Source: an uncultured Lewinella sp. (GTDB lineage: Bacteria > Bacteroidota > Bacteroidia > Chitinophagales > Saprospiraceae). From it: a DNA stretch of 64,000 bases. Each line of letters begins with the position of its first letter. Positions within the stretch are counted from its first letter, which is position 1. A model generated the notes under the pieces. That model searched no databases. It worked only from the letters and a program-made list of their open reading frames with translations, and was not told the DNA's origin. Positions 25,767 to 34,989 of this stretch are shown here, one piece after another. The stretch lies in the NCBI GenBank assembly GCA_937873655.1, contig CALMYQ010000059.1, positions 1-64,000 on the forward strand. Direction: 5' to 3'. A program made the position numbers and the translations under genes.

Positions 25767-26864
25767 ATGGAAGAATTTGCGGAGAAGGCCGGCTTTTTCC
25801 GAACCCGGGTAACGGCCTGGCATGCAGCGAATCCGCGCCCCTTGCCCTGGAAAGACGAACCCGATCCTTATTTCATCTGGCTGTCGGAAGTCATCCTGCA
25901 GCAAACCCGGGTTGACCAGGGTTGGGCTTATTATGAACGATTCAGGCGTGATTTTCCGACCGTGCAGGATCTGGCTGCAGCGCCTGAAGACCAGGTCCTG
26001 AAAGCCTGGCAGGGACTCGGTTATTATACGCGCGCCCGCAACCTGCACCGCGCCGCCGGGATCATAGCCGGCCAATACGGCGGCCGGTTTCCGCGCAGTT
26101 ATCCCGAGATCCTGGCTTTGCCCGGTATCGGTCCCTATTCGGCGGCGGCCATCGCTTCCTTTGCCTTCGGGCTGCCTTATGCCGTGCTCGACGGCAACGT
26201 GTTCAGGGTGCTTTCGCGTTTTCTTGGGCTGGACACGCCGATCGATTCCTCGGAAGGGAAAAAGCAGTTCCAGGAAATATCGTCGTATTTTCTGGACAAG
26301 GAGCGCCCCGGCGCTTACAATCAGGCCATTATGGATTTTGGCGCTACCTGCTGCACACCCAGGCGGCCGGCTTGTGCAATTTGTCCGCTGATGACCGAAT
26401 GCAGGGCGCTGGCCGAAGATAAAGTGGACCAATATCCCGTAAAATCCAAGAAAATTGAGCGGCGGACCCGCTATTTCAATTACCTCGTCGTCCGGTTTGG
26501 CGATCAGGTCCTGATCCGGCAGCGATTGGAAAAGGACATCTGGCAACGCCTTTATGAATTCCCCATGGTGGAAAGCGAATCGCTTCCGGAGACTGCCGAT
26601 GTCTTGTTCGGATGGCCGTGGTTTGAAGGACGGAAACCGGCGCCCGATGCCGTTTCGCTTCCGTTCAGTCAGGCGCTGACCCACCAAACGATCGTGGCCG
26701 TATTCTGGGAATGGCGGCTTCCCGGCGAACCGAAAGGGATAATTGCTCCTGTTCAGGCAGTGAATCGAAAAAACTTGAGTAATTTTGCGTTCCCAAAAAT
26801 TATTGATTTGTTTTTAGAAAATAAATCCCTAAATTTATTCTCAAATCATCAAAACCAAGATTAA
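25767..26864 (+). CDS. mutY: A/G-specific adenine DNA glycosylase
   Basis: Removes adenine mispaired with 8-oxoguanine. Visible elements: the catalytic Glu in SEVILQQTRVDQG, the helix-hairpin-helix LPGIGPYSAAAIASFAFG, the catalytic Asp in DGNVFRVLSRF, and the 4Fe-4S cluster Cys-x6-Cys-x2-Cys-x5-Cys (CTPRRPACAICPLMTEC). Residues about 230-365 form the NUDIX-like C-terminal domain that reads 8-oxoguanine. The stop codon TAA is directly followed by the ATG of ssb with no gap, so translation is probably coupled. The gene order mutY-ssb-gldE-gldD is widespread in Bacteroidota. Confidence 0.95.
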   Translation: MEEFAEKAGFFRTRVTAWHAANPRPLPWKDEPDPYFIWLSEVILQQTRVDQGWAYYERFRRDFPTVQDLAAAPEDQVLKAWQGLGYYTRARNLHRAAGIIAGQYGGRFPRSYPEILALPGIGPYSAAAIASFAFGLPYAVLDGNVFRVLSRFLGLDTPIDSSEGKKQFQEISSYFLDKERPGAYNQAIMDFGATCCTPRRPACAICPLMTECRALAEDKVDQYPVKSKKIERRTRYFNYLVVRFGDQVLIRQRLEKDIWQRLYEFPMVESESLPETADVLFGWPWFEGRKPAPDAVSLPFSQALTHQTIVAVFWEWRLPGEPKGIIAPVQAVNRKNLSNFAFPKIIDLFLENKSLNLFSNHQNQD

Positions 26865-27344
26865 ATGGTCAATCGGGTTATATTGATTGGCAACCTGGGC
26901 AAAGACCCCGAAGTGCGCCGCCTGGAAAATGGCGCCGTTGTCGCAAAGTTTACGCTCGCTACCAATGAAAGCTATAAAGATAAAAGCGGTGAGTGGCAGC
27001 AACTCACCGAATGGCACGACGTGGTTGTCTGGCGCAGCCTGGCCGAACGCGCAGAAGCGCAACTCAAAAAGGGCATGCCGGTCTATGTGGAAGGCAAACT
27101 GACCCACCGCACCTGGCAGGATCAGGACGGCAATAACCGCCGGTCCACAGAAGTCGTAGCCAATTATTTCAGATCGCTGGCTTCCGGCCGCAAGGAAGGC
27201 GACGGCGGAGGCGGGTATTTTCCGGGCGCCGATGACGAGTATCCGGTCGGCAATTTCTCTCCGGAACCCAAGATGAGCAGTACAGCTTCAAGCATGCCGG
27301 ATGTACAGCCGCCGGCCGGTGACGATGACGATCTGCCTTTCTAA
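26865..27344 (+). CDS. ssb: Single-stranded DNA-binding protein
   Basis: 159 residues. The OB-fold covers residues 1-110 (VNRVILIGNLGKDPEVRRL; LTEWHDVVVWRSLAERAEAQ), then a Gly/Asp-rich disordered linker and the acidic partner-binding tip DDDDLPF, the standard C-terminus that recruits repair and replication proteins. It binds and protects single-stranded DNA as a tetramer. The start codon abuts the mutY stop. A small hairpin separates it from gldE. Confidence 0.96.
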   Translation: MVNRVILIGNLGKDPEVRRLENGAVVAKFTLATNESYKDKSGEWQQLTEWHDVVVWRSLAERAEAQLKKGMPVYVEGKLTHRTWQDQDGNNRRSTEVVANYFRSLASGRKEGDGGGGYFPGADDEYPVGNFSPEPKMSSTASSMPDVQPPAGDDDDLPF

Positions 27345-27355
27345 AAAACAACCGC

Positions 27356-27378
27356 GGAGCCTGACAACGACAGGCTCC
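27356..27378 (+). promoter_or_regulatory. Hairpin between ssb and gldE
   Basis: Arms GGAGCCTG (27356-27363) and CAGGCTCC (27371-27378) with a 7-base loop. No T run follows, so it is more likely an mRNA processing or stability element, or a weak attenuator inside the operon, than a full terminator. Confidence 0.45.
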
Positions 27379-27406
27379 CCGATCGTTTCACCTAACAGCG
27401 TGTTCA

Positions 27407-28834
27407 TTGGAGACGGACCCTTATAGCTTTCTGTTTCACTTTTTTTCCTTGCCACTGTCTGCTTTCCCTTTGGCCCAAGCCGTTTGGGGGTGTCTGGGGA
27501 TTGTCATCCTGTTGATTTGCTCCGGCCTGGTATCGGCTTCGGAGGTCGCCTTTTTTTCCCTGACCGTCAATGACTTTGAAAAGCTGGATCAGGAAAATAC
27601 CAGCAGCAGCAAACGGATCCTCTCCCTCAAGGAACGGCCGAGGCGCCTGCTGGCCACCATACTGATCTCCAATAATTTCATCAACATCGGCATCGTCATT
27701 CTTTCCGCCTTTGTTTTGCGGATCTTTTTCCCGGATGCTACCTTTCAGGGATGGGCAGCCAGCCTGACCGAAAAGGCCCGCTTTCTCGGCAATATCAACC
27801 TCGCCGTGATCCTGCAGTATGTCATTACGGTGGTCGGGGTGACCTTCATGCTCGTCCTTTTCGGGGAAACGGCGCCTAAGGTGTACGCCCGCCAGAATAA
27901 CGTCCGGCTGGCCAGGATGATGGCCGGCCCAATGCTGATGCTGATGCGCGTTTTCGGGCCGATCAGCAACCTGCTCGTCAACTGGACCAAAGTGCTGGAA
28001 GGCCGCCTGGCGCTCAAAACGGGCGGCGGCGCACTGTCCAGCAGAGAGGACCTCGACGAAGCCATCGAACTGACCGTGAGCAATGAAAAGGATGCCGGAC
28101 AGGAAGCCGACCTTCTCAAACGCATCGTCAAATTCGGGGATATGGCCGTTACCCAGATCATGCGCTCCCGCCTTGATGTGGTTGCTGTGAATGTCAGCAT
28201 CGACTACAAGGAACTGCTGGAGGTCGTCCGGGAATCCGGATATTCCCGCATACCGGTTTATGAAGAGGATTTTGACAACGTCAAGGGCATTCTGTATGTC
28301 AAGGACCTGCTGGGACACCTGAACGAAAATGAGGATTTCCGCTGGCAGGATCTCATCCGTTCCAACATCCTGTTCGTACCGGAGGCCAAAAAGATCGACG
28401 CCCTGCTCAAGGATTTTCAGCGCCAGCACCTGCACATGGCCATCGTGGTTGATGAATACGGCGGCGGCTCCGGGCTGGTTACCCTCGAGGACATTATGGA
28501 GGAGATCATCGGCGATATCAAAGACGAGTTTGACGACGAACCGGAGCTTATCTACCAGCAGATCGACGAACGCAACTATGTTTTTGAAGGCAAGACCTTG
28601 CTGAATGATGTTTGCAGGGTACTGAACATCAAGACCACCTATTTTGACGATGTAAAGGGCGAGGCGGATTCCCTGGCCGGTCTGGTGCTGGAAATGGAGG
28701 GCGAGCTTCCGCAACAGGGATCCGACGTGTCCATCAAAGCCTATAATTTCAAGATCCTGTCCGTCGATGAACGCCGGATCATCTCCATTCAGGTCACCCT
28801 GCCTGAATCTCCTCCGGATGAAGAAAATGAATAA
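27407..28834 (+). CDS. gldE: GldE, CNNM/CorC-type gliding-motility membrane protein
   Basis: 475 residues. The N-terminal CNNM (DUF21) domain has about four membrane segments (residues 20-215), then come two CBS domains (about 225-345; FGDMAVTQIMRSRLDVVAV) and a C-terminal CorC/HlyC domain with the typical VDEYGGGSGLVTLEDIMEEI lead-in. The start is TTG at 27407, giving METDP, which resembles the usual GldE beginning; no better ATG exists upstream in frame. GldE supports gliding and type IX secretion in Flavobacterium and is linked genetically to GldD, whose gene follows 67 bp later. Family relatives move Mg2+ or Co2+, so ion transport is possible. Confidence 0.9.
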   Translation: METDPYSFLFHFFSLPLSAFPLAQAVWGCLGIVILLICSGLVSASEVAFFSLTVNDFEKLDQENTSSSKRILSLKERPRRLLATILISNNFINIGIVILSAFVLRIFFPDATFQGWAASLTEKARFLGNINLAVILQYVITVVGVTFMLVLFGETAPKVYARQNNVRLARMMAGPMLMLMRVFGPISNLLVNWTKVLEGRLALKTGGGALSSREDLDEAIELTVSNEKDAGQEADLLKRIVKFGDMAVTQIMRSRLDVVAVNVSIDYKELLEVVRESGYSRIPVYEEDFDNVKGILYVKDLLGHLNENEDFRWQDLIRSNILFVPEAKKIDALLKDFQRQHLHMAIVVDEYGGGSGLVTLEDIMEEIIGDIKDEFDDEPELIYQQIDERNYVFEGKTLLNDVCRVLNIKTTYFDDVKGEADSLAGLVLEMEGELPQQGSDVSIKAYNFKILSVDERRIISIQVTLPESPPDEENE

Positions 28835-28901
28835 CGCCGATCCTGCGTTAGTTGTTGGAGAACTTCCGGCCCGAACCCATGGCCCGGCTTACATTTGCAA
28901 T

Positions 28902-29498
28902 ATGAGAATCAGAACCGCGTTTTTGTTGCTTTTCCTCTTGATCTTTGCCGCCTGCAAAGAGCGCATTTATACGCCCAAACCGCGGGCATATCCCAAGGTC
29001 GTGTACCCGGAAAAGGCGTACAAGGCTTTTGATGAATCCACTTGTCCGTTCACCTTTGATATGCCGGTTTATGCCCGCATTCAGAAGGATACCGCCTTTT
29101 TCGATCAGGCGCCGCTGCATCCCTGCTGGTTTGATATCTATTATCCGCAATTTGACGGCAGGATACACTGCAGCTACTACGACGTCAGTCAGGAGCACTC
29201 GCTGGACAAGCTGAAAAAGGATGCTTTTGAAATGGTGGATTGGCACAACAAGCGAGCCAACTATATCGAGGACGAAGTCGTCAGCCGCCCCGAAGCGCGG
29301 GTTGGCGGCATGGCCTTCAACATCACGGGGCCCGCGGCTTCGCCATTTCAATTCTTCCTGACGGATACCACCAGCCATTTTTTCCGGGGCGCCCTTTATT
29401 TCAATACCGAGGCCAGACCGGATTCATTAGCGCCCATCAGCGCCTTTGTCAAAGAGGATATTTTGCGGATGATCGGGACCTTTCGATGGAGGGATTGA
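28902..29498 (+). CDS. gldD: GldD gliding-motility lipoprotein
   Basis: 198 residues from the ATG at 28902, chosen because it gives a clean lipoprotein signal (MRIRTAFLLLFLLIFAAC) with Cys18 as the lipid site; longer frames upstream would bury the signal. The conserved GldD body is clear: CPFTFDMPVYARI, then HPCWFDIYYP, and a C-terminal RPDSLAPISAFVKEDIL stretch. GldD is needed for gliding and type IX secretion in Flavobacterium johnsoniae. It is the last gene of the mutY-ssb-gldE-gldD cluster and is convergent with recA. Confidence 0.9.
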   Translation: MRIRTAFLLLFLLIFAACKERIYTPKPRAYPKVVYPEKAYKAFDESTCPFTFDMPVYARIQKDTAFFDQAPLHPCWFDIYYPQFDGRIHCSYYDVSQEHSLDKLKKDAFEMVDWHNKRANYIEDEVVSRPEARVGGMAFNITGPAASPFQFFLTDTTSHFFRGALYFNTEARPDSLAPISAFVKEDILRMIGTFRWRD

Positions 29499-29725
29499 TA
29501 ATTTTAAGGCGGATAGAGATTGATAGTTATCAAAACAGGCTGCGTTTCATTTATCAAACCGATGGACTTGACCAGAAACAATAGGTGCATGGTCGAATTT
29601 TTACGCTCATCAATCAGGAGTTGGGGAAATTGGCAAGACAAGGTAAAGCGTCTGGAAATCGTATATTTTGAATAAAACCACTTGAGACTATCAACAAGTA
29701 GTTCAGTACCGTAAAATAAATTTAA

Positions 29726-29773
29726 AAGTGGATATGCCAAAGCTGCTTATTTGAAGCCATGGCATATCCACTT
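29726..29773. terminator. 13-bp perfect inverted repeat between gldD and recA
   Basis: Arms 29726-29738 and 29761-29773 are perfectly complementary with a 22-base loop, just beyond the recA stop (29794) in the convergent gap 29499-29793. It is a probable bidirectional terminator. The rest of the gap holds no gene I can support. Confidence 0.65.
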
Positions 29774-29793
29774 GCTGCAGTAAGGAGTATTTA

Positions 29794-30855
29794 TCAATCC
29801 TCGCTGTCAGCATCGCCGGAGTCGTCGCTGTCGGGTTCGACGCGGAACTTACCGCTGCCCATGATCTTTTCCTTGATCTTGAGTTCCAGTTCGTGGGCCA
29901 CTTCAGGATTATCCATGAGGAACTGCTTGGCTGCTTCACGCCCTTGGGCGATCTTGGCGCCGTTATAATTGTACCATGCGCCGCTTTTCTGGATCACGTC
30001 ATAATCGACGCCCATATCCACGATCTCGCCGGTTTTGGAGATGCCTTCACCGAAGGTGATGTCGAATTCGGCTACCCGGAAGGGGGGCGCGAGTTTGTTC
30101 TTGACGACTTTTACTTTTACGTGGTTGCCCACAACGTTGCCGTCCTTGTCTTTGATGCCTGCGCCGGTACGGCGGATGTCCAGGCGGATGGAGGCGTAAA
30201 ATTTCAGGGCATTACCGCCGGTTGTCGTTTCGGGGTTGCCGAACATGACGCCGATCTTCTCGCGCAGCTGGTTGATGAAAATGCAGCAGCAGCCGGTACG
30301 ACCGATATTGGCGGTCAGTTTGCGCATGGCCTGCGACATCAGCCTGGCCTGGAGGCCCATTTTGGAATCGCCCATTTCGCCTTCGATCTCGGAGCGCGGC
30401 ACGAGCGCGGCAACCGAGTCGATCACGATGATGTCGATGGCGCCGGACCGGATCAGGTTCTCGGCGATCTCCAGCGCCTGCTCGCCGTTGTCGGGCTGGG
30501 AGATGAGCAGGTTTTCCGTATCGACGCCCAACGCCTCGGCGTAAAACCGGTCGAAAGCGTGTTCTGCGTCAATGAAAGCGGCGATGCCGCCCTGTTTTTG
30601 GCATTCTGCAATGGCGTGGATGGCCAGGGTGGTCTTACCGGAGGATTCAGGCCCGTAGATCTCTACGATACGCCCTTTGGGAAAACCGCCGACGCCCAGC
30701 GCAATGTCCAAACCGACGGAGCCGGTCGGGATAGCGTCCACCGCAACGACCTGCTTGTCGCCCAGGCGCATGATGGTTCCTTTGCCGTAGGTTTTCTCCA
30801 ACCGGTCAACGGTAAGTTGTAATGCCTTTAACTTAGCCTCTTTATCTGCTGACAT
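29794..30855 (-). CDS. recA: RecA recombinase
   Basis: 353 residues. It forms the ATP-dependent filament for homologous recombination and SOS signalling. Walker A is GPESSGKTT near residue 70, followed by the sugar and base contacts of the core. The DNA-binding loop 1 region, the [20 protein letters not shown] loop 2 lead-in, and the acidic C-terminus ([12 protein letters not shown]) are all present. Length is standard. A Bacteroidota-type promoter lies 45-75 bp upstream; I see no LexA-type box, consistent with many Bacteroidota that lack classical SOS control. Confidence 0.98.
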   Translation of the reverse strand: MSADKEAKLKALQLTVDRLEKTYGKGTIMRLGDKQVVAVDAIPTGSVGLDIALGVGGFPKGRIVEIYGPESSGKTTLAIHAIAECQKQGGIAAFIDAEHAFDRFYAEALGVDTENLLISQPDNGEQALEIAENLIRSGAIDIIVIDSVAALVPRSEIEGEMGDSKMGLQARLMSQAMRKLTANIGRTGCCCIFINQLREKIGVMFGNPETTTGGNALKFYASIRLDIRRTGAGIKDKDGNVVGNHVKVKVVKNKLAPPFRVAEFDITFGEGISKTGEIVDMGVDYDVIQKSGAWYNYNGAKIAQGREAAKQFLMDNPEVAHELELKIKEKIMGSGKFRVEPDSDDSGDADSED

Positions 30856-30899
30856 GGGTATAAATGATTGATGAAATCAGAAAATGTTTTATTTTCGAA

Positions 30900-30930
30900 C
30901 AAAGATAAATTTTTTGTTCCAAACATGCAA
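30900..30930 (-). promoter_or_regulatory. recA promoter
   Basis: On the minus strand TTG (plus 30928-30930) and TATCTTTG (plus 30900-30907) are separated by exactly 20 bases, matching the Bacteroidota -33/-7 pattern. The leader to the recA ATG would be about 40 bases. Confidence 0.6.
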
Positions 30931-31082
30931 GTCTTTGGCTTAAATTTACGGAAAAATGTTATGGCGCTTTACCATAATCGCGGATATCGTTCATCATTTG
31001 TTTGCCTCAGTTGATAGAAATTATTGGACAACCGCCGGTTTTGTATGCATATTTGACGGACAAAATAACCATCCCACCAGAA

Positions 31083-31877
31083 ATGAATTCACACGAAATT
31101 GATTACAAGATCTTCGGCGAGGAAATGCAGTTTGTCGAGATCGAATTGGATCCGTATGAAACCGTCATCGCAGAAAGCGGCAGTTTTATGATGATGGACG
31201 ACGGCATGGAGCTGTCCACGCTCTTCGGCGACGGCAGCCACGAGGAAGCCAACAAAGGCCTTTGGGGCAAGGTGCTCAGCGCCGGCAAACGCCTGCTCAC
31301 GGGCGAAAGCCTGTTCATGACGGCCTTTACCCACGCCGGCCCCGGCAAAAAGCGGGTCTCTTTCGCAGCTCCCTACCCCGGCCAGATCGTACCGATGGAC
31401 CTGGCAGCGCTGGACGGCCGGATCATTTGCCAGAAAGACGCCTTCCTCTGTGCCGCAAAAGGGGTTAGCATCGGGATTGAATTCAGCCGCAAGATCGGCC
31501 GCGGCCTGTTCGGCGGCGAAGGATTCATCATGCAGAAACTCGAAGGCGACGGGCACGCATTCCTGCACGCCGGCGGTGCGATCATTGAAAAGGAATTGCA
31601 GATCGGGGAAGTCTTGCGCATCGACACAGGCTGCCTCGTAGCCTTCACCCGCGAGGTGGATTACGATATCGAAATGATCAAAGGCGTCCGGAATATGGTA
31701 TTTGGCGGCGAAGGCCTGTTCTACGCCCGCCTCGAAGGCCCGGGTAAGGTCTGGATCCAAAGCCTGCCGTTCAGCCGCCTGGCCGACCGAATCATCTCTG
31801 CCAGCAAATACTACGGCAAGCGCAAGGACGAAGGGAGCATCCTCGGCCCCATCGGGGACCTGTTAGGCGGGGATTAA
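31083..31877 (+). CDS. AIM24-family (TIGR00266) protein
   Basis: About 264 residues in the AIM24/TIGR00266 family, a beta-rich tubby-like fold of unknown bacterial role. I chose the ATG at 31083 over a frame opening at 31002 because MNSHEIDYKIFGEEMQFVEI is the usual beginning of the family. Typical elements follow: the DPYETVIAESGSFMMMDDGM turn, a Gly-rich middle (GKKRVSFAAPYPGQIVPMDL) and the FGGEGLFYARLEGPGKVWIQ stretch near the end. It has no signal peptide and no membrane segment. It is a single-gene unit, divergent from recA, ended by heptamer repeats. Confidence 0.88.
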   Translation: MNSHEIDYKIFGEEMQFVEIELDPYETVIAESGSFMMMDDGMELSTLFGDGSHEEANKGLWGKVLSAGKRLLTGESLFMTAFTHAGPGKKRVSFAAPYPGQIVPMDLAALDGRIICQKDAFLCAAKGVSIGIEFSRKIGRGLFGGEGFIMQKLEGDGHAFLHAGGAIIEKELQIGEVLRIDTGCLVAFTREVDYDIEMIKGVRNMVFGGEGLFYARLEGPGKVWIQSLPFSRLADRIISASKYYGKRKDEGSILGPIGDLLGGD

Positions 31878-31881
31878 TAAT

Positions 31882-31909
31882 AGTTATCAGTGGTCAGTTA
31901 TCAGTGGTC
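31882..31909. repeat. Four heptamers (AGTTATC/AGTGGTC)
   Basis: Alternating AGTTATC and AGTGGTC units begin 4 bp beyond the AIM24 stop codon. They are the same heptamer family as at 21461 and, in complement, 54238. Confidence 0.85.
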
Positions 31910-32029
31910 AGGTTGGGCAATGCGTCATTTCAGCTTAACAACGGATGCTCTTCAACGAACATATCGGGCATATACGAGTGATGAGCAACGCAGCATGTCG
32001 AAAAAATAACCTCCCGAAACTATGGTGCT

Positions 32030-32050
32030 ACTTAAATTTCGCGCCACTAG
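32030..32050. repeat. Dispersed element with core TTTCGCGCCACTA
   Basis: This 21-base stretch matches 53750-53770 at 18 of 21 positions. The stop codon of the convergent unknown gene (32047-32049) lies inside it, so the repeat supplies the end of that reading frame. Confidence 0.6.
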
Positions 32051-33075
32051 AAAAAATGCATAAAGAAGCTTTCCCGGAATTCCTCGAAGATCGGATATTC
32101 GGGCATGAGCAGCAGTTCGATCCCCAGAATTTTTGCAATGGGCATGATGTGATAATATGCCATGACGGTAGGCACGCCGATCCGTTTGGGAATGAATTTG
32201 ACGGTTTCCAGCTGCTGGTAGAAGTCTTGCTCAAATTTCTCCCACGGCTCGTTGTCAAAGCTCAGGTTGTGCCCGATGATCACGCCCTCGGGAGAGGCCC
32301 AAAGGCTGATTTTTGAGAAGAAAGGCCGCTTACCCTGGTTGCCGACCGGTGAGGGGAAGTATTGGTGCATGAAAAGGAGGTCGTTCTTTTTCTTTTTGAG
32401 CTTCTTCTTCAGGGCCTTGGCCAGCTCCGGATCGGCCTGGTGAACCGGAAAAATATCGGGGCTTTCCTCCTCGAAGGGCTCTTCCCTGTATTCGTCGACC
32501 CAGACTTTTTTGCCTTTTTGCTCCACTTGAGCCCTGACGAGCAGTTTGCCGTCTTCGCGCCGGATGAGGGAAGGCGCATCCTCAAACCGAATCGCTACAT
32601 CCATGGCCTGTTGCAGCGCATGGGTCATCCATTCGGCCTGCTCGGTTGTCAGAAACCAGGGGAAATAACCCGGCAGGTATTCCCTGGGCATGACCCATTG
32701 ATTCCTTCCCCGGAATTTAAGGCCGAGCGCCTTGACCTGGTCGAGGTCGGGCTTGGACAATTCCTGCCGGTCCACGAATTCAACCTTCAGCATGTTCTGT
32801 TCCAGCCCGATGGCCACCCGGTCCTCGTCTTCGATCTCTTCGGGCATATACAACAACCGCAGGTAGGATTTAAAGCCTTCATCGCCGGTATAGACGCCCA
32901 GGGCAAAAACCTCTCCGGCATTGCCCATTACGCAGCAATAACCGATTTCACCGGTTTTGGGGTTCTCGACCCCGAAGATATCGGTATCGTACATCCACTC
33001 CCAGCATTTCAGGTCTCGGAAAGTAACGGCGGCCTGGTAGAACGCTCGCCAGACGGCTTCCTCTTGTTTTGTCAT
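32047..33075 (-). CDS. Protein of unknown function
   Basis: 342 residues from the ATG at 33075 (MTKQEEAVWRAFY), chosen because a longer frame to 33192 would overlap the preceding lipoprotein gene. It is soluble, with no signal peptide. The N-terminal half has a WEWMYDTDIFGVENPKTGEI block reminiscent of small domains of unknown function that describe metabolic or regulatory scaffolds; a Lys-rich spacer (ALKKKLKKKKNDL) near residue 230 divides it from the C-terminal half. I do not recognise a catalytic motif. It follows the lipoprotein gene after 40 bp on the same strand. Confidence 0.7.
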   Translation of the reverse strand: MTKQEEAVWRAFYQAAVTFRDLKCWEWMYDTDIFGVENPKTGEIGYCCVMGNAGEVFALGVYTGDEGFKSYLRLLYMPEEIEDEDRVAIGLEQNMLKVEFVDRQELSKPDLDQVKALGLKFRGRNQWVMPREYLPGYFPWFLTTEQAEWMTHALQQAMDVAIRFEDAPSLIRREDGKLLVRAQVEQKGKKVWVDEYREEPFEEESPDIFPVHQADPELAKALKKKLKKKKNDLLFMHQYFPSPVGNQGKRPFFSKISLWASPEGVIIGHNLSFDNEPWEKFEQDFYQQLETVKFIPKRIGVPTVMAYYHIMPIAKILGIELLLMPEYPIFEEFRESFFMHFF

Positions 33076-33115
33076 CGGAGTCTTTTTCGGAAAGATCGTA
33101 AAAAATCGGGGCTTC

Positions 33116-33673
33116 TCAAATACCTTCGGTGAAATCGGCGGAAATAGCCACCCGTTTTTCTTTTGAGAAAGCCAGTTTTTGAAGGTTGACAATGGTGTAG
33201 GCCTTGCCGGCGCGGTAATGCAATTCCTGCGATACGTTCATGGTGGTTGAACGGACCTCATTGAAAATGCTGACCTCCTGTACAGTATCTCTGGCAAAGT
33301 CAACCTCGACTTTCCGTATTTTGAGGTCATCTTTTTTGGCGGTATAGCGGATGCCCGTCAATTGCCCGCCTTCAAAGAGGCTGTCTATCTGATACTGATC
33401 GATCCAGGCGGGTTTGTTGATGTCATAACGCTGGAAAATGCTGAGCTCCCCGGCAAAATCTGCATCTCGCAAGTCCTTCTCTTCGGTCTTGCCGTTGACC
33501 TCGATCCGTTTTCTAACGGCCGGAGACCTGGCTTCCAGGGCGCTGATCTGGCCGGCGAAATAGCTTTTCAGATCAAAGTAGGGTTGGGGCCCGTTCCCGT
33601 TTTTTGCCCCGTCATTTCGGTTGCAGGCCAGCGCAAGGAGGCCTAAAAGAACGGCAGCCGGTAATTTTTTCAT
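33116..33673 (-). CDS. Lipoprotein of unknown function
   Basis: 185 residues. The signal (MKKLPAAVLLGLLALAC) ends in a lipobox with Cys17, so it is lipid anchored. The mature part is charged and alternates beta strands (LTGIRYTAKKDDLKIRKVEV); no family is recognised. Its size and spacing suggest an envelope protein co-transcribed with the unknown gene 40 bp downstream. Upstream lies the divergent idi gene. Confidence 0.72.
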   Translation of the reverse strand: MKKLPAAVLLGLLALACNRNDGAKNGNGPQPYFDLKSYFAGQISALEARSPAVRKRIEVNGKTEEKDLRDADFAGELSIFQRYDINKPAWIDQYQIDSLFEGGQLTGIRYTAKKDDLKIRKVEVDFARDTVQEVSIFNEVRSTTMNVSQELHYRAGKAYTIVNLQKLAFSKEKRVAISADFTEGI

Positions 33674-33894
33674 TCAATTGATTTTAAAAATTCGCTCTGG
33701 ACAAATAAACGGCTGCAAATATGGATAGTTCTCTGGAATGCAGGGAATTTCCGGGGCGGATTGTGCCCGAAAATTACCGGCCCGGCCCGACAGGCGATGC
33801 GGCTGCGTCCGGAATCCAGCATCGGATAAACCAATTCCGCGCCGGCTTGTTAATGCAGCTGGCAGATTATGAATCGTAATTTGGTTAACTTTAC

Positions 33895-34956
33895 ATGCAG
33901 GATCTGAAGAAAGATATGGATAAATTGCAACAAAGCGGCGACGATCCGACCTCTGCCGAGCGCAAGCAGGATCATATTGAACTGGCCTTCCGCTCAAGGG
34001 TGGAACGCCCGGAGCTGGATACCCGGTTCAGCTATGAGCCGATATTGTCCGGCCATCCTGCCGCCGGTGTCATACCGCCCAGCCTGATCGGCGGGAAGAC
34101 GCTCAAGGCTCCGCTATGGGTGTCGAGCATGACGGGCGGTACGGCCATGGCCGGTACCATCAACCGCAACCTTGCAAGGGCATGCAGCGACTTCGGCCTG
34201 GGTATGGGCCTGGGCTCCTGCCGGGCGCTGCTGCACAGCGACGATACCCTCGGTGATTTTGCCGTCCGGCCGGTCATCGGTCCGGATCAGCCGCTTTACG
34301 CTAATCTGGGGATCGCTCAGGTTGAGGAACTGATCAGCAGCGATTCCCTGGGAAAGATCACCCGGCTCATTGACAAGCTGGAGGCAGACGGCCTGATCAT
34401 CCATGTCAATCCGTTGCAGGAATGGCTCCAGCCGGAAGGCGACCGGATTCAAAAACCGCCGCTGGAGAGTATCCGGTCGGTGCTCGAATACCTGGGGGAT
34501 ATGCCGGTCATCGTCAAGGAAGTGGGGCAGGGGATGGGCAAGGAAAGCCTCCGGGCGCTGCTGCAGTTGCCGCTGGCCGCTGTGGATTTTGCCGCCAACG
34601 GAGGGACCAATTTCGCCCGGCTCGAACTGATGCGCAGCACGGAGGAAATGCAGGAAATATACGGCCCGCTGGCGCTGGTCGGGCATAGCGCCGAGGAAAT
34701 GGTCGATCTGACCAATGAACTCGCGCTGGAACTCGGCGAACGGCTGGCTTGCCGAAGGGTGATCATCTCCGGCGGCATAACCAATTTTCTGGACGGCTAT
34801 TATCTGGTGCAAAAATCGAGCCTTACGGCCATCTACGGACAGGCATCCGGGTTTCTCAAACACGCCCGGGGCGATTACCAGGATCTTTTTCGCTACACCG
34901 AATCAGTGGTGAAAGGACTGGAAATGGCCTATGCCTTCCTGAGCGTTAAGAAATAG
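33895..34956 (+). CDS. fni: Type 2 isopentenyl-diphosphate isomerase
   Basis: FMN- and NADPH-dependent enzyme that interconverts IPP and DMAPP. The family start RKQDHIELAF (about residues 23-32), the SSMTGG phosphate/FMN motif, the GLGSCRALL stretch, the IHVNPLQEWLQPEGDR substrate loop and the late ISGGITNFLDGYYLV strand are intact. Length about 350 residues is standard. The ATG at 33895 is used here; an ATG at 33916 is equally possible, and a weak -7-like TAACTTTA at 33886 would favour it. It is directly followed by HMG-CoA reductase, so the two supply isoprenoids by the mevalonate route. Confidence 0.94.
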   Translation: MQDLKKDMDKLQQSGDDPTSAERKQDHIELAFRSRVERPELDTRFSYEPILSGHPAAGVIPPSLIGGKTLKAPLWVSSMTGGTAMAGTINRNLARACSDFGLGMGLGSCRALLHSDDTLGDFAVRPVIGPDQPLYANLGIAQVEELISSDSLGKITRLIDKLEADGLIIHVNPLQEWLQPEGDRIQKPPLESIRSVLEYLGDMPVIVKEVGQGMGKESLRALLQLPLAAVDFAANGGTNFARLELMRSTEEMQEIYGPLALVGHSAEEMVDLTNELALELGERLACRRVIISGGITNFLDGYYLVQKSSLTAIYGQASGFLKHARGDYQDLFRYTESVVKGLEMAYAFLSVKK

Positions 34957-34989
34957 ACATTGGTCATCGGACCAAAACAACTGTGGGAC

